From assembly GCF_003860125.1 (NCBI RefSeq), contig NZ_RQYL01000003.1:1-64000 (forward strand): a stretch of 64,000 nucleotides of DNA. The letters run 5' to 3'. Source of the stretch: Fretibacterium sp. OH1220_COT-178. Lineage in GTDB: Bacteria; Synergistota; Synergistia; Synergistales; Aminobacteriaceae. The notes beneath the pieces were generated by a model that was given only the letters and a program-made list of their open reading frames with translations, did not search any database and had not been told where the DNA came from. The position numbers were made by a program, and so were the translations under genes. Below are positions 38,420 to 46,618 of the stretch, piece after piece. How positions within the stretch are numbered: the first letter of the stretch is position 1; the number at the start of each line of letters is the position of its first letter.

Positions 38420-40321
38420 CTACTTTCCCTGGTCGGCGGAGGAGAGATCGCGGCTGGCGGCGGGAAGCGATTTCTCGATCTGCTTGATGAATTTTTCGAC
38501 CTCCGCATTGGGATGGACGGTCAGGCTCTCCTTGTATTTGGCCCAGGCCTGTGGGACATGCCCCTGCTTGTAGAGCGAGTTGGCCTCCTTGATGAGCTTG
38601 TTCGATGCCTGGACGGCCTCGTGTTCCTTTAGGGAGCGCTCTATCTTGCGTATCCACCCGCCCAGGGCCTGATCCTGCGAGATGGCGAAACTTTTGCGAT
38701 ATTGGGCCAGGGCCTCCCTGTAGCGTTTCTCTCCGTAAAGGGTGTCCCCTGCGCGCAGAAGACGTGCAGCATCGGCCTTCGTGCCGATTCCGAAATCCTC
38801 GGGGGTGCGAACGACCGAGTTTTGAGGCAGTGCGACCGTCTTTTCGATGTAGGCGATGCGCTTCTCCGCGTCCGGGGAGGGCCACATGAGCATGCTCTCA
38901 CGAAATCTCAGGAGCGCCTCGGCCTCGTTTTTTTTCCTGTACTGCTCCACTCCCTCCCGGAAGAGGAGCGCCGCTTGTCTCTTGCGCTGGTTGAGGATAT
39001 CCTCCAGCCTCTTGACGTGTTGGCCGAGAGCTTCGTCCGGGTTGAGCTCCAAACTCGATCTGTAGCTTGCGATGGCCTCTACGATCCTGCCGCTTTTTTC
39101 CTGCTTGTCTCCCTGAATGACCAGCTTGTCCGCCTCGGCGACGAGGGCCAGGCGTTGGGTGATGCGGGCCACGCGCTCCTCGACGGCCTCGGAGGGAACC
39201 AACTTCATGGCTCGGTTGTAGTATTCCAGAGCCTCCTGGAACTGTCCTTCCTGGTCGTAGGCGGATGCCGTATCCCTCAGCCACTCCGCCTCCTGACGCT
39301 GCAGGCGGATGGCGTTGACGGCCTTCTCGAGGGCCTCGATCTCCGTGTCGATATCCGGCATGGGCCACGCGATCTTGGCCCGCCGATAGGTCTTCAGGGC
39401 TTCGGCAAGCGCGTTCCTGTTCTTTTCGCCGCTTCCCCTCTCCTGAAGCTCCAACGAGCGCAGCACCCGGCCATAATTGACGCTCATGGCCTTGATGCCT
39501 CCGGAGATGTCGGGATCCTCCGGGACGGCTGCCGCGGCGCGTTTGGCCGTGTCCATGGCCTTGGCGTAGTCGCGCTGCTCCCACAGGGACTCCGCCTCCA
39601 ACCAGGCCTCCCACGCTTTTTTCTGACGTGCGGAGTCCTCCAGACGGGAGGCGGGCAGTGTGATGGGGACGGTTTTGGAGGATGTGCCGAGGGTTATGCC
39701 CGCCGCATTGGAGACCCGCACCGTGACCTCGGCGTCCCCGACCTCGCTGCGCGCGATGGCGACCTCCGGCGAGCCGTCGTTGCTCAGGATGGCCGTCGAG
39801 GCGTCGGCGCCCCAGGAGAAATGGATCTCTCCGTCGTAAGGCGGCGTGAGCTCGGCCCGAAATCGAATGGGACGGCCGCTCGGGAGATCCTCCGTCGGAC
39901 GTTCCTCCTTCGTGAGGACATCCCAGAGCAGGAGGGGGGCGGAGTCCAGCTTGACGATGCCGACCTCGAAATACTGGGGCTGAAGCGCGATGTCGGAGGA
40001 CGCGACGACCTGTCCCTCTTGATTCCGGGCCAGGACCCTGACCTCGATCGGAAGGGGGTTCGTCGGCGTAAATGCGCATTCGGCGCCCTCTTTCCTCAGG
40101 AATATCGGTTTGACGTCACCGCTGACGGCCCACTCGAAGAGCATCTTCTGGGAGACGGCCGTCCCCCCCAGGGAAAGCACGATCTCTCGTCCGACGTAAA
40201 CGTCCTCCTTCGGCATGACCTGGAGTTCCGAGGCCAAAACGGCGAGGGGGGAGGAGAGAACGAGAAGCAGCAGAGTCCCAAACGCGTGCAGAGCCTTGGT
40301 GCGAAGTTTTCGAGAGCCCAT
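38420..40321 (-). CDS. Exported TPR protein, paralogue of the giant TPR protein
   Basis: A 633-aa protein with a signal peptide (LHAFGTLLLLVLSSPLAVLA), two Ig/PKD-like beta regions (about 28-220) and a TPR array (about 225-625). The domain junction AWEAWLEAESLWEQRDYAKA aligns with both modules of the 1471-aa protein, and an LLLWD motif in the second beta region matches VLVWD there. ATG 40321 has AAAGGAGG seven bases upstream. First gene of the operon; parA follows after 36 bases. Likely periplasmic or surface-linked. Confidence 0.75.
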   Translation of the reverse strand: MGSRKLRTKALHAFGTLLLLVLSSPLAVLASELQVMPKEDVYVGREIVLSLGGTAVSQKMLFEWAVSGDVKPIFLRKEGAECAFTPTNPLPIEVRVLARNQEGQVVASSDIALQPQYFEVGIVKLDSAPLLLWDVLTKEERPTEDLPSGRPIRFRAELTPPYDGEIHFSWGADASTAILSNDGSPEVAIARSEVGDAEVTVRVSNAAGITLGTSSKTVPITLPASRLEDSARQKKAWEAWLEAESLWEQRDYAKAMDTAKRAAAAVPEDPDISGGIKAMSVNYGRVLRSLELQERGSGEKNRNALAEALKTYRRAKIAWPMPDIDTEIEALEKAVNAIRLQRQEAEWLRDTASAYDQEGQFQEALEYYNRAMKLVPSEAVEERVARITQRLALVAEADKLVIQGDKQEKSGRIVEAIASYRSSLELNPDEALGQHVKRLEDILNQRKRQAALLFREGVEQYRKKNEAEALLRFRESMLMWPSPDAEKRIAYIEKTVALPQNSVVRTPEDFGIGTKADAARLLRAGDTLYGEKRYREALAQYRKSFAISQDQALGGWIRKIERSLKEHEAVQASNKLIKEANSLYKQGHVPQAWAKYKESLTVHPNAEVEKFIKQIEKSLPAASRDLSSADQGK

Positions 40322-40647
40322 GAAAAATCCTCCTTTGTAAAGACAAGAATGCATATTGTTCTCGCTGAAACGGGCGACCGGACCGGGAAGCCGTTGTCCC
40401 CTCCATCGGGCTTTCAGGCAGGGGCCCGAGAACGGCCCCAGAATGGCAAAAACGGTTCAAAGCCTTCCTCAGCCCGAAGATTTTCGAAATGCGAGCCCCA
40501 TGTCTTTGATTTTACGTCATCTTCAAAGGAAAATCCAACGTTGCCTGTCCTGAAAAAACAGGCTGTGATACAGTATGTGGGTTCTTCCTGCCCGAGAGCG
40601 GGAACATCCCCGGAAGGCTGCGGCCTTCCAGTGAGGAAGTGGAGAGC
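40322..40647 (+). other. Intergenic region, divergent leaders, no gene seen
   Basis: A 326-base gap between divergent genes. It holds an inverted repeat GCCTGT/ACAGGC (40543-40548 with 40558-40563) and a perfect 7-bp hairpin with a TGCG loop (40612-40618 with 40623-40629) right before the ribosome site of the M20 gene. No convincing promoter or coding frame was found. Confidence 0.5.
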
Positions 40648-42300
40648 GTGCCGTCCTTCAAGTACTCGCGTCCCTGTTTTTCTCCGATGGGAGAGCGTGT
40701 TTACGAACTGATGCTGAGCCTCGTCGCCATTCCCAGCGTGACCGGATCGGAGGACGGCGGCGAGAATCGCTGTGCCCGATTCATCCACGATTGGCTTGCC
40801 CGCATCCCCTATTTTCGGGACAGGCCGTCCGACCTGCGCCTGGTGCGCTTGGAGGGGGATCCCCTGGAGAGGATGGCGGTCTGTGCGCTCCTCAGGGCCT
40901 CTCGCGAGACCCGCAGGACGGTGATCCTCACCGGGCACTTCGACGTGGTGGACACCGACATCTGCGGGCCGCTGCGTCCATGGGCCTTCGATCCGGAGAC
41001 CTACACCGATCGTGTTGCCGGGCTTCGCCTGGCCGACGATGCGAGGCGTGATCTCGAATCGGGAAACTACCTTTTTGGGCGGGGCGTATCGGACATGAAG
41101 ACGGGGATTGCCCTCAATTTATGTCTGATCGAGGATTATGCGTCCGAAAGGGACATCTTGGACTTCAACGTCCTGCTCCTTCTCGTCCCCGACGAGGAAG
41201 GGGACTCGGCGGGCATGCGCCTGTCCATCCCCACCCTGCTGGAGCTCCAGGAAGGGGAGGGGCTCGACTTCGTCGTCTGTGTCAATACGGAGCCCGTCCT
41301 GGAGCGTGGGGGCCCGGGAATCTACTACGGTACGATCGGAAAGATCATGCCTCTTTTCCTCTGTGTGGGGCGGGAAACTCACGTTGCGGACTACACCGAG
41401 GGCCTGAATTCGACGTTGATCGCATCCTACCTCAACCTTGCCGTCGAGGGCCATGGAGGGAGGGCGGAACGCTTTGGGGGGCAGAAATTCCCCCCCGATT
41501 GCTGTCTGCGCATGAGGGACCTTCGGGAGCGCTACGCCGTCACCCTGCCGGAGCGCACCGTCGTCTACTACAACTGCCTGACCGTAAGCCGAACCCCTGC
41601 GTCGATTCTGGAGAGCATGAGGGCCGATGCCGAACGGGCGCTTCGTTCCGCCTTCGAACATGTGGGGAACCGGGACTGGCCGATCCGGGTGCTGGACGTG
41701 GAGGAACTCGTCCGCAGGGCGGCGGAGGCCGCGGGAACGTCTCGGGATCGCTTGACGGACGAACTGCTCTCCGGGCTTTCCGCATCGGACGAGCGGGACC
41801 GCAACGTCGAATTTCTGTCGCGATTGCTGGATAGGACGGGAGAAAAGGGCCCCTTGGTCGTCGTAGGGTTTCTGCCGCCGTACTATCCCTCCCGCTTGAA
41901 CGAGGGACGGACCGTCTGCGAACGTGCCGTCCGTCGGGCGGCCGAGGCCGTTCGGCTTTCGCTGGGGAAGCGGGGCTGGAGCTTTTCGGAGACCGAGATC
42001 TTTCAGGGGATATCGGATCTGAGCTATATGGGCTTTCGAGGAAGGGCGGAGGATATCGCCCCTGTGGCCGCCAATATGCCTCTGTGGGGCCGCGGCTATG
42101 ACATCTCCCTTGAGGACCTGAGGCGCCTGGACATTCCCTCCGTCCTTCTGGGGCCGATGGGGGCCGACGACCATAAAATTACCGAGCGGGTCGAGCTGGA
42201 CTACTCCATGAACGTCCTGCCCGAGGTGGTCAAGGAGTTCTTGTCCGTCGCCGTGCGCGAGTCCTTCACCGAGGATGGAGAGGGCCTGAAACGTCCTTGA
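40648..42300 (+). CDS. M20 family peptidase, RocB-like
   Basis: A 550-aa zinc peptidase-fold protein related to RocB, the arginine-utilisation protein of Bacillus. IPSVTGSEDG near residue 32, the metal motif TGHFDVVD, GRGVSDMKTG and PDEEGDS are the M20 landmarks. It is longer than usual M20 enzymes, as RocB is. The start is uncertain: GTG 40648 (after GAGGAAGTGGAG), GTG 40639 or ATG 40690. A role in peptide or amino-acid catabolism is inferred. It stands alone, with a 237-base leader separating it from the next gene. Confidence 0.82.
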   Translation: MPSFKYSRPCFSPMGERVYELMLSLVAIPSVTGSEDGGENRCARFIHDWLARIPYFRDRPSDLRLVRLEGDPLERMAVCALLRASRETRRTVILTGHFDVVDTDICGPLRPWAFDPETYTDRVAGLRLADDARRDLESGNYLFGRGVSDMKTGIALNLCLIEDYASERDILDFNVLLLLVPDEEGDSAGMRLSIPTLLELQEGEGLDFVVCVNTEPVLERGGPGIYYGTIGKIMPLFLCVGRETHVADYTEGLNSTLIASYLNLAVEGHGGRAERFGGQKFPPDCCLRMRDLRERYAVTLPERTVVYYNCLTVSRTPASILESMRADAERALRSAFEHVGNRDWPIRVLDVEELVRRAAEAAGTSRDRLTDELLSGLSASDERDRNVEFLSRLLDRTGEKGPLVVVGFLPPYYPSRLNEGRTVCERAVRRAAEAVRLSLGKRGWSFSETEIFQGISDLSYMGFRGRAEDIAPVAANMPLWGRGYDISLEDLRRLDIPSVLLGPMGADDHKITERVELDYSMNVLPEVVKEFLSVAVRESFTEDGEGLKRP

Positions 42301-42316
42301 AAACGGCATGACGTCT

Positions 42317-42395
42317 TTCGTTTCGGTCTTTTTTGAGTTAAAATGCCGGATAGCGGGTGAAGGGAGCCTTGTTCGCCTCCGTTCCCCGCTCTTTT
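42317..42395 (+). promoter_or_regulatory. Promoter and terminator-like leader before the DHH gene
   Basis: TAAAAT (42340-42345) with a poor -35 (TTTCGT, 42317-42322) is followed at about 42353 by AGCGGG, which can pair with CCCGCT (42385-42390), then TCTTTT. The hairpin lies about 150 bases before the start codon and would be transcribed in the leader. Confidence 0.45.
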
Positions 42396-42537
42396 GTGGG
42401 CCGCGGCGTTTTGTTCCGTCCGGATTTTTCCTCGCAGGACGTCCGCGCCGGGGACTTTTGACTTGCGGCGTATCTACGCACGTGGTTGATGTAACGGAAG
42501 GCAGAGGCTTCTGCCACTTTTGCGGAGGTGAATGGGG

Positions 42538-43494
42538 ATGCGGCTTCTGACCCGATCCGATTTCGACGGATTGATGTGTGCGGTGCTTCTCAAGGAACTG
42601 AACCTTTTCGACGAGAAAAAATTCGTCCATCCCAAGGATATGCAGGACGGTCTGATCGAGGTCACGAGCAACGACATCCTTGTGAACATCCCCTATGCTC
42701 CGGGGTGCGGCATGTGGTTCGATCATCATACCAGCGAGGATGCGCGCGGGTTGATGCATCAACACAAGTATGTCGGCGCGTCCTGGCCCGCCCCGAGCTG
42801 CGCGAGGGTCATCTACGAATACTACGATGGAAGCCGGGGGCGCCTCGCCCGTTTCGACGAGATGGTGGTGCAGGCCGACAAGTGCGATTCCGCCAATTTT
42901 TCAAAGGAAGAGGTTCTGGACCCAAAGGGCATGGTGCTTCTCTCCTTCATCATGGATCCCCGGACCGGTTTCGGGCGTTACCGTGATTTTCGGATCTCCA
43001 ACTATCAGCTCATGGACTGTCTGATCGATCATCTTCGGGACATGACGGTGGAGGAGATCATGGAGCTCGAGGATCTTCAGGAACGGATTCGCCTCTATGA
43101 CGCCCATCGGGAGTCCTTTTCCCGGCTGATGACTGAGCATTCCCGGGCCGAGGGCAGTGTCGTCGTGACGGACCTTCGCGACATCGACGATGTCTATGTG
43201 GGAAACCGTCACATCATCTACGCGCTCTACCCGGAGCAGAACGTCTCGGTTCGCGTCTTCGACGGCAAGGACAAGAAGAACTGCGTGTTTTCGGTGGGCT
43301 ACAGCGTCCTGAACCGAACGGCCACCGTAGACGTGGGCAAATTGATGCTGAAGTACGGCGGTGGCGGCCATCGCCGGGTGGGGACCTGTCAGGTTCCCTA
43401 CTCGGAGGCGGACCGGGTTTTGGGCGAGATGCTCGAGGAGATCAACGCCCAGAACTGGCAGATGGTGAGCATCTCCGGTCTGGAGTCGTTGTAG
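42538..43494 (+). CDS. DHH superfamily phosphoesterase (exopolyphosphatase-related)
   Basis: A 318-aa DHH-family protein distinct from the NrnA-like one at 25014. Motifs: RSDFDGLMCAV at the N-terminus, FDHHTSE, and the glycine-rich GGGGHRRVGTCQ near residue 275. Likely splits a phosphodiester or phosphoanhydride; the substrate is unknown. Start ATG 42538 is preferred over 42532 because GGAGGTG (42524-42530) is then well spaced. Convergent with rubrerythrin; a shared hairpin follows. Confidence 0.85.
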   Translation: MRLLTRSDFDGLMCAVLLKELNLFDEKKFVHPKDMQDGLIEVTSNDILVNIPYAPGCGMWFDHHTSEDARGLMHQHKYVGASWPAPSCARVIYEYYDGSRGRLARFDEMVVQADKCDSANFSKEEVLDPKGMVLLSFIMDPRTGFGRYRDFRISNYQLMDCLIDHLRDMTVEEIMELEDLQERIRLYDAHRESFSRLMTEHSRAEGSVVVTDLRDIDDVYVGNRHIIYALYPEQNVSVRVFDGKDKKNCVFSVGYSVLNRTATVDVGKLMLKYGGGGHRRVGTCQVPYSEADRVLGEMLEEINAQNWQMVSISGLESL

Positions 43495-43511
43495 CGTTTC
43501 GAAGGAACGAA

Positions 43512-43544
43512 GGCGGGCCCATCCCGAAGAAGGAGGGGCCCGCC
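43512..43544. terminator. Hairpin between convergent DHH and rubrerythrin genes
   Basis: A 9-bp perfect stem GGCGGGCCC (43512-43520) / GGGCCCGCC (43536-43544) with a 15-base loop. T-tracts are weak on both sides. Confidence 0.6.
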
Positions 43545-43572
43545 GCGTATGTTCCGGCTCGCGTTTTCGTCC

Positions 43573-44082
43573 CTAACGGCAGGGATTCTTCACGAACGTC
43601 GATCCCTTTGCCTTACAGATCGGGCAGGCGTCCGGGGCCGAGCCCTCCTGAACGAACCCGCAGATGGGGCAGAGGAACCAGTCACTGTCCTTATCCTTCA
43701 GGGAGGCCAGGTTCTCCAAGGCCTTTTTGTACAAGCCTCCGTGGACCTTCTCCGCCTCGTTGGCGAAGTGGAAGCTCCTCTTCGCGGCCTCGTGTCCCTC
43801 GGCCTCGGCATCCTTGATGAAGCCGGGGTACATGGTGGAGAACTCGTAGACCTCCCCATCCAGAGCGTCCTTCAGGTTGGCGGCCGTATCCTTGATCCCG
43901 CCCATGGTCCGGAGATGGGCGGTCGCGTGCAGCGTCTCCGCCGATGCGATGGCCCGGAACATCTTGGCGATGCCGGGGTAGCCCTCCTTGTCCGCCTGGT
44001 CCGCGAAGGCAAGATACTTCCTGTTCGCCATGGACTCGCCGGCGAACCCCTCGTTCAGATCCTTCATGGTCTTCTCATACAT
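43573..44082 (-). CDS. Rubrerythrin
   Basis: A 169-aa non-heme iron protein that reduces hydrogen peroxide in anaerobes. The diiron four-helix domain carries FAGESMANRKYLAFADQA, the ETLHATAH motif and the AEKVHGGLYKKA motif; the C-terminal rubredoxin domain has CPICG and CPICK. Cytoplasmic, full length. A minus-strand promoter (44155-44183) and a leader hairpin lie upstream. Together with the AhpD-like protein it points to peroxide defence in a strict anaerobe. Confidence 0.93.
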   Translation of the reverse strand: MYEKTMKDLNEGFAGESMANRKYLAFADQADKEGYPGIAKMFRAIASAETLHATAHLRTMGGIKDTAANLKDALDGEVYEFSTMYPGFIKDAEAEGHEAAKRSFHFANEAEKVHGGLYKKALENLASLKDKDSDWFLCPICGFVQEGSAPDACPICKAKGSTFVKNPCR

Positions 44083-44105
44083 GGTGGAACCCCCTTAAGG
44101 AATTT

Positions 44106-44183
44106 CTTCCCCGCGTCCGCTCCTGTTCGGGGCGGGGAAGGATGAAGCCCCTATAGAATACGGGAATCGTGCGGAAAAGTCAC
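44106..44183 (-). promoter_or_regulatory. Rubrerythrin promoter and leader hairpin
   Basis: On the minus strand GTGACT (44178-44183) and TATTCT (44155-44160) are 17 bases apart; the -35 lies on the last codon of the upstream glycosyltransferase gene. A perfect 9-bp stem CTTCCCCGC/GCGGGGAAG (44106-44114 with 44132-44140) follows in the leader. The stem could also end the glycan operon transcript. Confidence 0.5.
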
Positions 44184-45337
44184 CCCCCGGGTCGTGGGGT
44201 GTGAGGGGTGCGAGGCCTTCCCAACAGCGTGTCGTAGAGGATCTCGTGCTCCTTGAGAAGCCCTTCGATGCTCCATCGGGGATCGGGCAGCGGCTTTTCC
44301 CCGAAGGGGGCGGCGACCGCCACGAGCATGGCCGCTGCCAGGGCGGCGGAGTTGCCGACAGGGTAGAGAGCGCCGCGAGAGGGGTCCGTGACGAGATCCC
44401 GGATTCCCCGAGCATCCGCGCCCAGGACGGGGATGCCCAGGGCGATGGACTCCATCGCGCTCCGGTTCAGTCCCTCCCGCTCGGAGGGAAGGATGGTCGC
44501 CCTCGAGGCCAGCATCAGCAAGGGGATGTCGGACCGCTGTCCCAGAAAATGGACCTGCGGGGCGATACCGAGTTTTTGGGCGCGGCCCCTCATCGCCTCC
44601 TCAAGCGGCCCCCTTCCGGCGAAGGCCAGGTGGAAGTCCCGCCTTCCGGTCTTGGCCAGGGCGTCCAGGGCGTCCCGATGCCTCTTGCCCGGGTTGAACT
44701 CCGCCACCATCAAAAAGAGCTCGTCCCCCGGCGCGAGGGCGAGCTCCTCGTAGAGCTCGCGTATCCCCGCCACCGAAACGGAGTCCGGGGACCAGCGCTT
44801 CAGGTCCAGGCCGATTCCGGGCAAGTGGGTCAGCCTCTCCGGGGCGATGATGGAACGGTCGAGGACGGCATGCCGGTCCTCCTCGTTGATGACGATCATG
44901 TGGTCGGTCCAGCGCGCGGCCCTGCGCTCCAACTCCAGATAGAGGCGGTTTTTCAGGGGGGAACCGCCTCTGTGGAAGTGGAAACCGTGTGCGGTGTAGA
45001 CGATCCTCGGCCGGACTTCTGCGGGCAGCCCCCTCAGTGCCATGCGCGTCACGAAGGAGGCGACCGGCGTGTGAACGTGTACGATGTCGTACTTCTCGCG
45101 AGCCACGAGGTTGCGGATCGCGTCGTTCATGGGGCGGATGCCCCTGAGCGCCCAGGGCTTTCGTGAAAATGGGGCCTCGTGGCAGGCGTCGAAGGCCTCC
45201 AGACAATCCGGACAGGATGCGGCGCCCCGCGACAGGGCGTCCACCCTCCACCCCAGCGACCTGAAATGCCGGGCATAGGGAAGCAGAAAGGCCCGGAGCG
45301 TGGCGGCTACGGTGGTGACGATCAGAAGTCTTGGCAT
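44180..45337 (-). CDS. Glycosyltransferase family 4 protein
   Basis: A 385-aa GT-B fold glycosyltransferase. The N-terminal domain has VHVHTPVASFVTRMA and TAHGFHFHRG; the C-terminal donor site has AEFNPGKRHRDALDAL and PSEREGLNRSAMESIALG, typical of GT4 enzymes. No membrane anchor; likely acts on a lipid-linked sugar at the inner face of the membrane. Last gene of a four-gene glycan cassette; ATG 45337 overlaps the acyltransferase gene by 16 bases. Donor and acceptor unknown. Confidence 0.88.
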   Translation of the reverse strand: MPRLLIVTTVAATLRAFLLPYARHFRSLGWRVDALSRGAASCPDCLEAFDACHEAPFSRKPWALRGIRPMNDAIRNLVAREKYDIVHVHTPVASFVTRMALRGLPAEVRPRIVYTAHGFHFHRGGSPLKNRLYLELERRAARWTDHMIVINEEDRHAVLDRSIIAPERLTHLPGIGLDLKRWSPDSVSVAGIRELYEELALAPGDELFLMVAEFNPGKRHRDALDALAKTGRRDFHLAFAGRGPLEEAMRGRAQKLGIAPQVHFLGQRSDIPLLMLASRATILPSEREGLNRSAMESIALGIPVLGADARGIRDLVTDPSRGALYPVGNSAALAAAMLVAVAAPFGEKPLPDPRWSIEGLLKEHEILYDTLLGRPRTPHTPRPGG

Positions 45338-46023
45338 GGAAGTCCTCCTCCCGATTCTGCATTGACGCTGACGTTCGGTTTCGAGGGGCTTCGGATCGGT
45401 TTTGCGGGGTTGCCGACCGCAACGCAGTCGTCCGGCACGTCGTCGATGACGATTCCCCCCATCCCCACGGTCGATCGGGATCCCACGGTCCTTCCCTGCA
45501 GGATGGAGGCTCCCGCACCGATCAACGTCTCCTCTCCAATGACGACGTTGCCCGAAATGCTGGCGTGGGGCATGACCGAACCGAAGCTGCCGATGGAGGA
45601 ATCGTGCGCGACGTAGGCTCCGGTATTCAGGTAGACGCAGTGCCCCAGAGCGACGTTGAGGGAGACGAAACACATGGGGAAGATCACGAGGCCTTCTCCC
45701 ATCCGGGCGGGGGCTGTGATCTGAGCCGTTCGGTCGATGACGTTGGGAAAGTGAACGTGGGCGCATTGCTTGAGCTTCTGGTAAATTCTTTTTTTGGGCG
45801 AAGGCGCACCGATTCCCAGAACGACGTCCAGCGGCTTTCCGAATTGACGAATGAAGCGGATGTCCCCCAGGACCTCCAGGTTTCGCCAGATGGTGCCCGA
45901 GTGGGGGACATCGTCCACAAAACCCAGGAGGTTCCAAACGTAATGCTGTTCGTTGATTCGCCGGACAACCTCGGCAATCTCTCTTCCCAGCCCTCCGGCC
46001 CCGTAGATGACGAGATCGTGCAT
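45322..46023 (-). CDS. Sugar O/N-acyltransferase (PglD/NeuD family)
   Basis: A 233-aa left-handed beta-helix acyltransferase. The N-terminal Rossmann-like part (LVIYGAGGLGREIAEVV) binds the sugar nucleotide; hexapeptide repeats fill about 95-210 and end in GNPAKPIR. In the Campylobacter pgl pathway the homologue acetylates the 4-amino group made by the aminotransferase. The neighbouring aminotransferase and PglC-like transferase support the same chemistry here. Confidence 0.87.
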   Translation of the reverse strand: MHDLVIYGAGGLGREIAEVVRRINEQHYVWNLLGFVDDVPHSGTIWRNLEVLGDIRFIRQFGKPLDVVLGIGAPSPKKRIYQKLKQCAHVHFPNVIDRTAQITAPARMGEGLVIFPMCFVSLNVALGHCVYLNTGAYVAHDSSIGSFGSVMPHASISGNVVIGEETLIGAGASILQGRTVGSRSTVGMGGIVIDDVPDDCVAVGNPAKPIRSPSKPNVSVNAESGGGLPCQDF

Positions 46024-46027
46024 CGTT

Positions 46028-46618
46028 TCAACTCCCCCGAAACCGTGGCATGGTCGCCTCCCCGGGGGAGGAGATGCCCTCGCGCCTCAGGACCTTCCAT
46101 GCCGTAATCGCCAAGATCTTTGCATCCAGCCAAAACGTGCGGTGCTCCACGTACCATACGTCGAGCTCGAACTTCTCCTCCCAGGTCAGTGCGTTCCGTC
46201 CGTTGATCTGCGCCCAGCCGGTAATGCCCGGCTTGACGGAGAGGCGTTTCCTCTGGCGTTCGTCGTAGAGCGGCACGTAATCCAGAAGCAGCGGGCGCGG
46301 CCCCACCAGGCTCATGGCGCCGCACAGGACGTTCCAGAGCTGGGGAAGCTCGTCCAGGCTGCTGCGCCTCAGAAAAACGCCCAGGGGCGTCAGCCGGTCG
46401 GCGTCGGGCAGGAGCGAGCCGTCCCCGTCCCGCGCGTCCGTCATGGAGCGGAACTTGTAGAGCCGGAAGGGCCGTCCCCCAAGTCCGGCGCGGAGCTGCG
46501 AGAAGATCGCCGGCGGCCCCATGCGGCGCCGGATGGCCAGCGTCAGCAGAAGAAACACCGGGGAGAGAAGAAGCAGGCCCAGGAAGGAGCCCGTCAGGTC
46601 CACGAGGCGTTTCAGCAT
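46028..46618 (-). CDS. Initiating sugar phosphotransferase (PglC-like)
   Basis: A 196-aa monotopic phosphoglycosyl transferase that links a sugar-1-phosphate to undecaprenyl phosphate. One N-terminal membrane helix ([19 protein letters not shown]) followed by [22 protein letters not shown] (catalytic Asp-Glu pair) and [10 protein letters not shown] are standard. Short, like Campylobacter PglC, not the long WbaP type. Four bases before the acyltransferase gene; overlaps the aminotransferase gene by 7 bases. Confidence 0.9.
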   Translation of the reverse strand: MLKRLVDLTGSFLGLLLLSPVFLLLTLAIRRRMGPPAIFSQLRAGLGGRPFRLYKFRSMTDARDGDGSLLPDADRLTPLGVFLRRSSLDELPQLWNVLCGAMSLVGPRPLLLDYVPLYDERQRKRLSVKPGITGWAQINGRNALTWEEKFELDVWYVEHRTFWLDAKILAITAWKVLRREGISSPGEATMPRFRGS

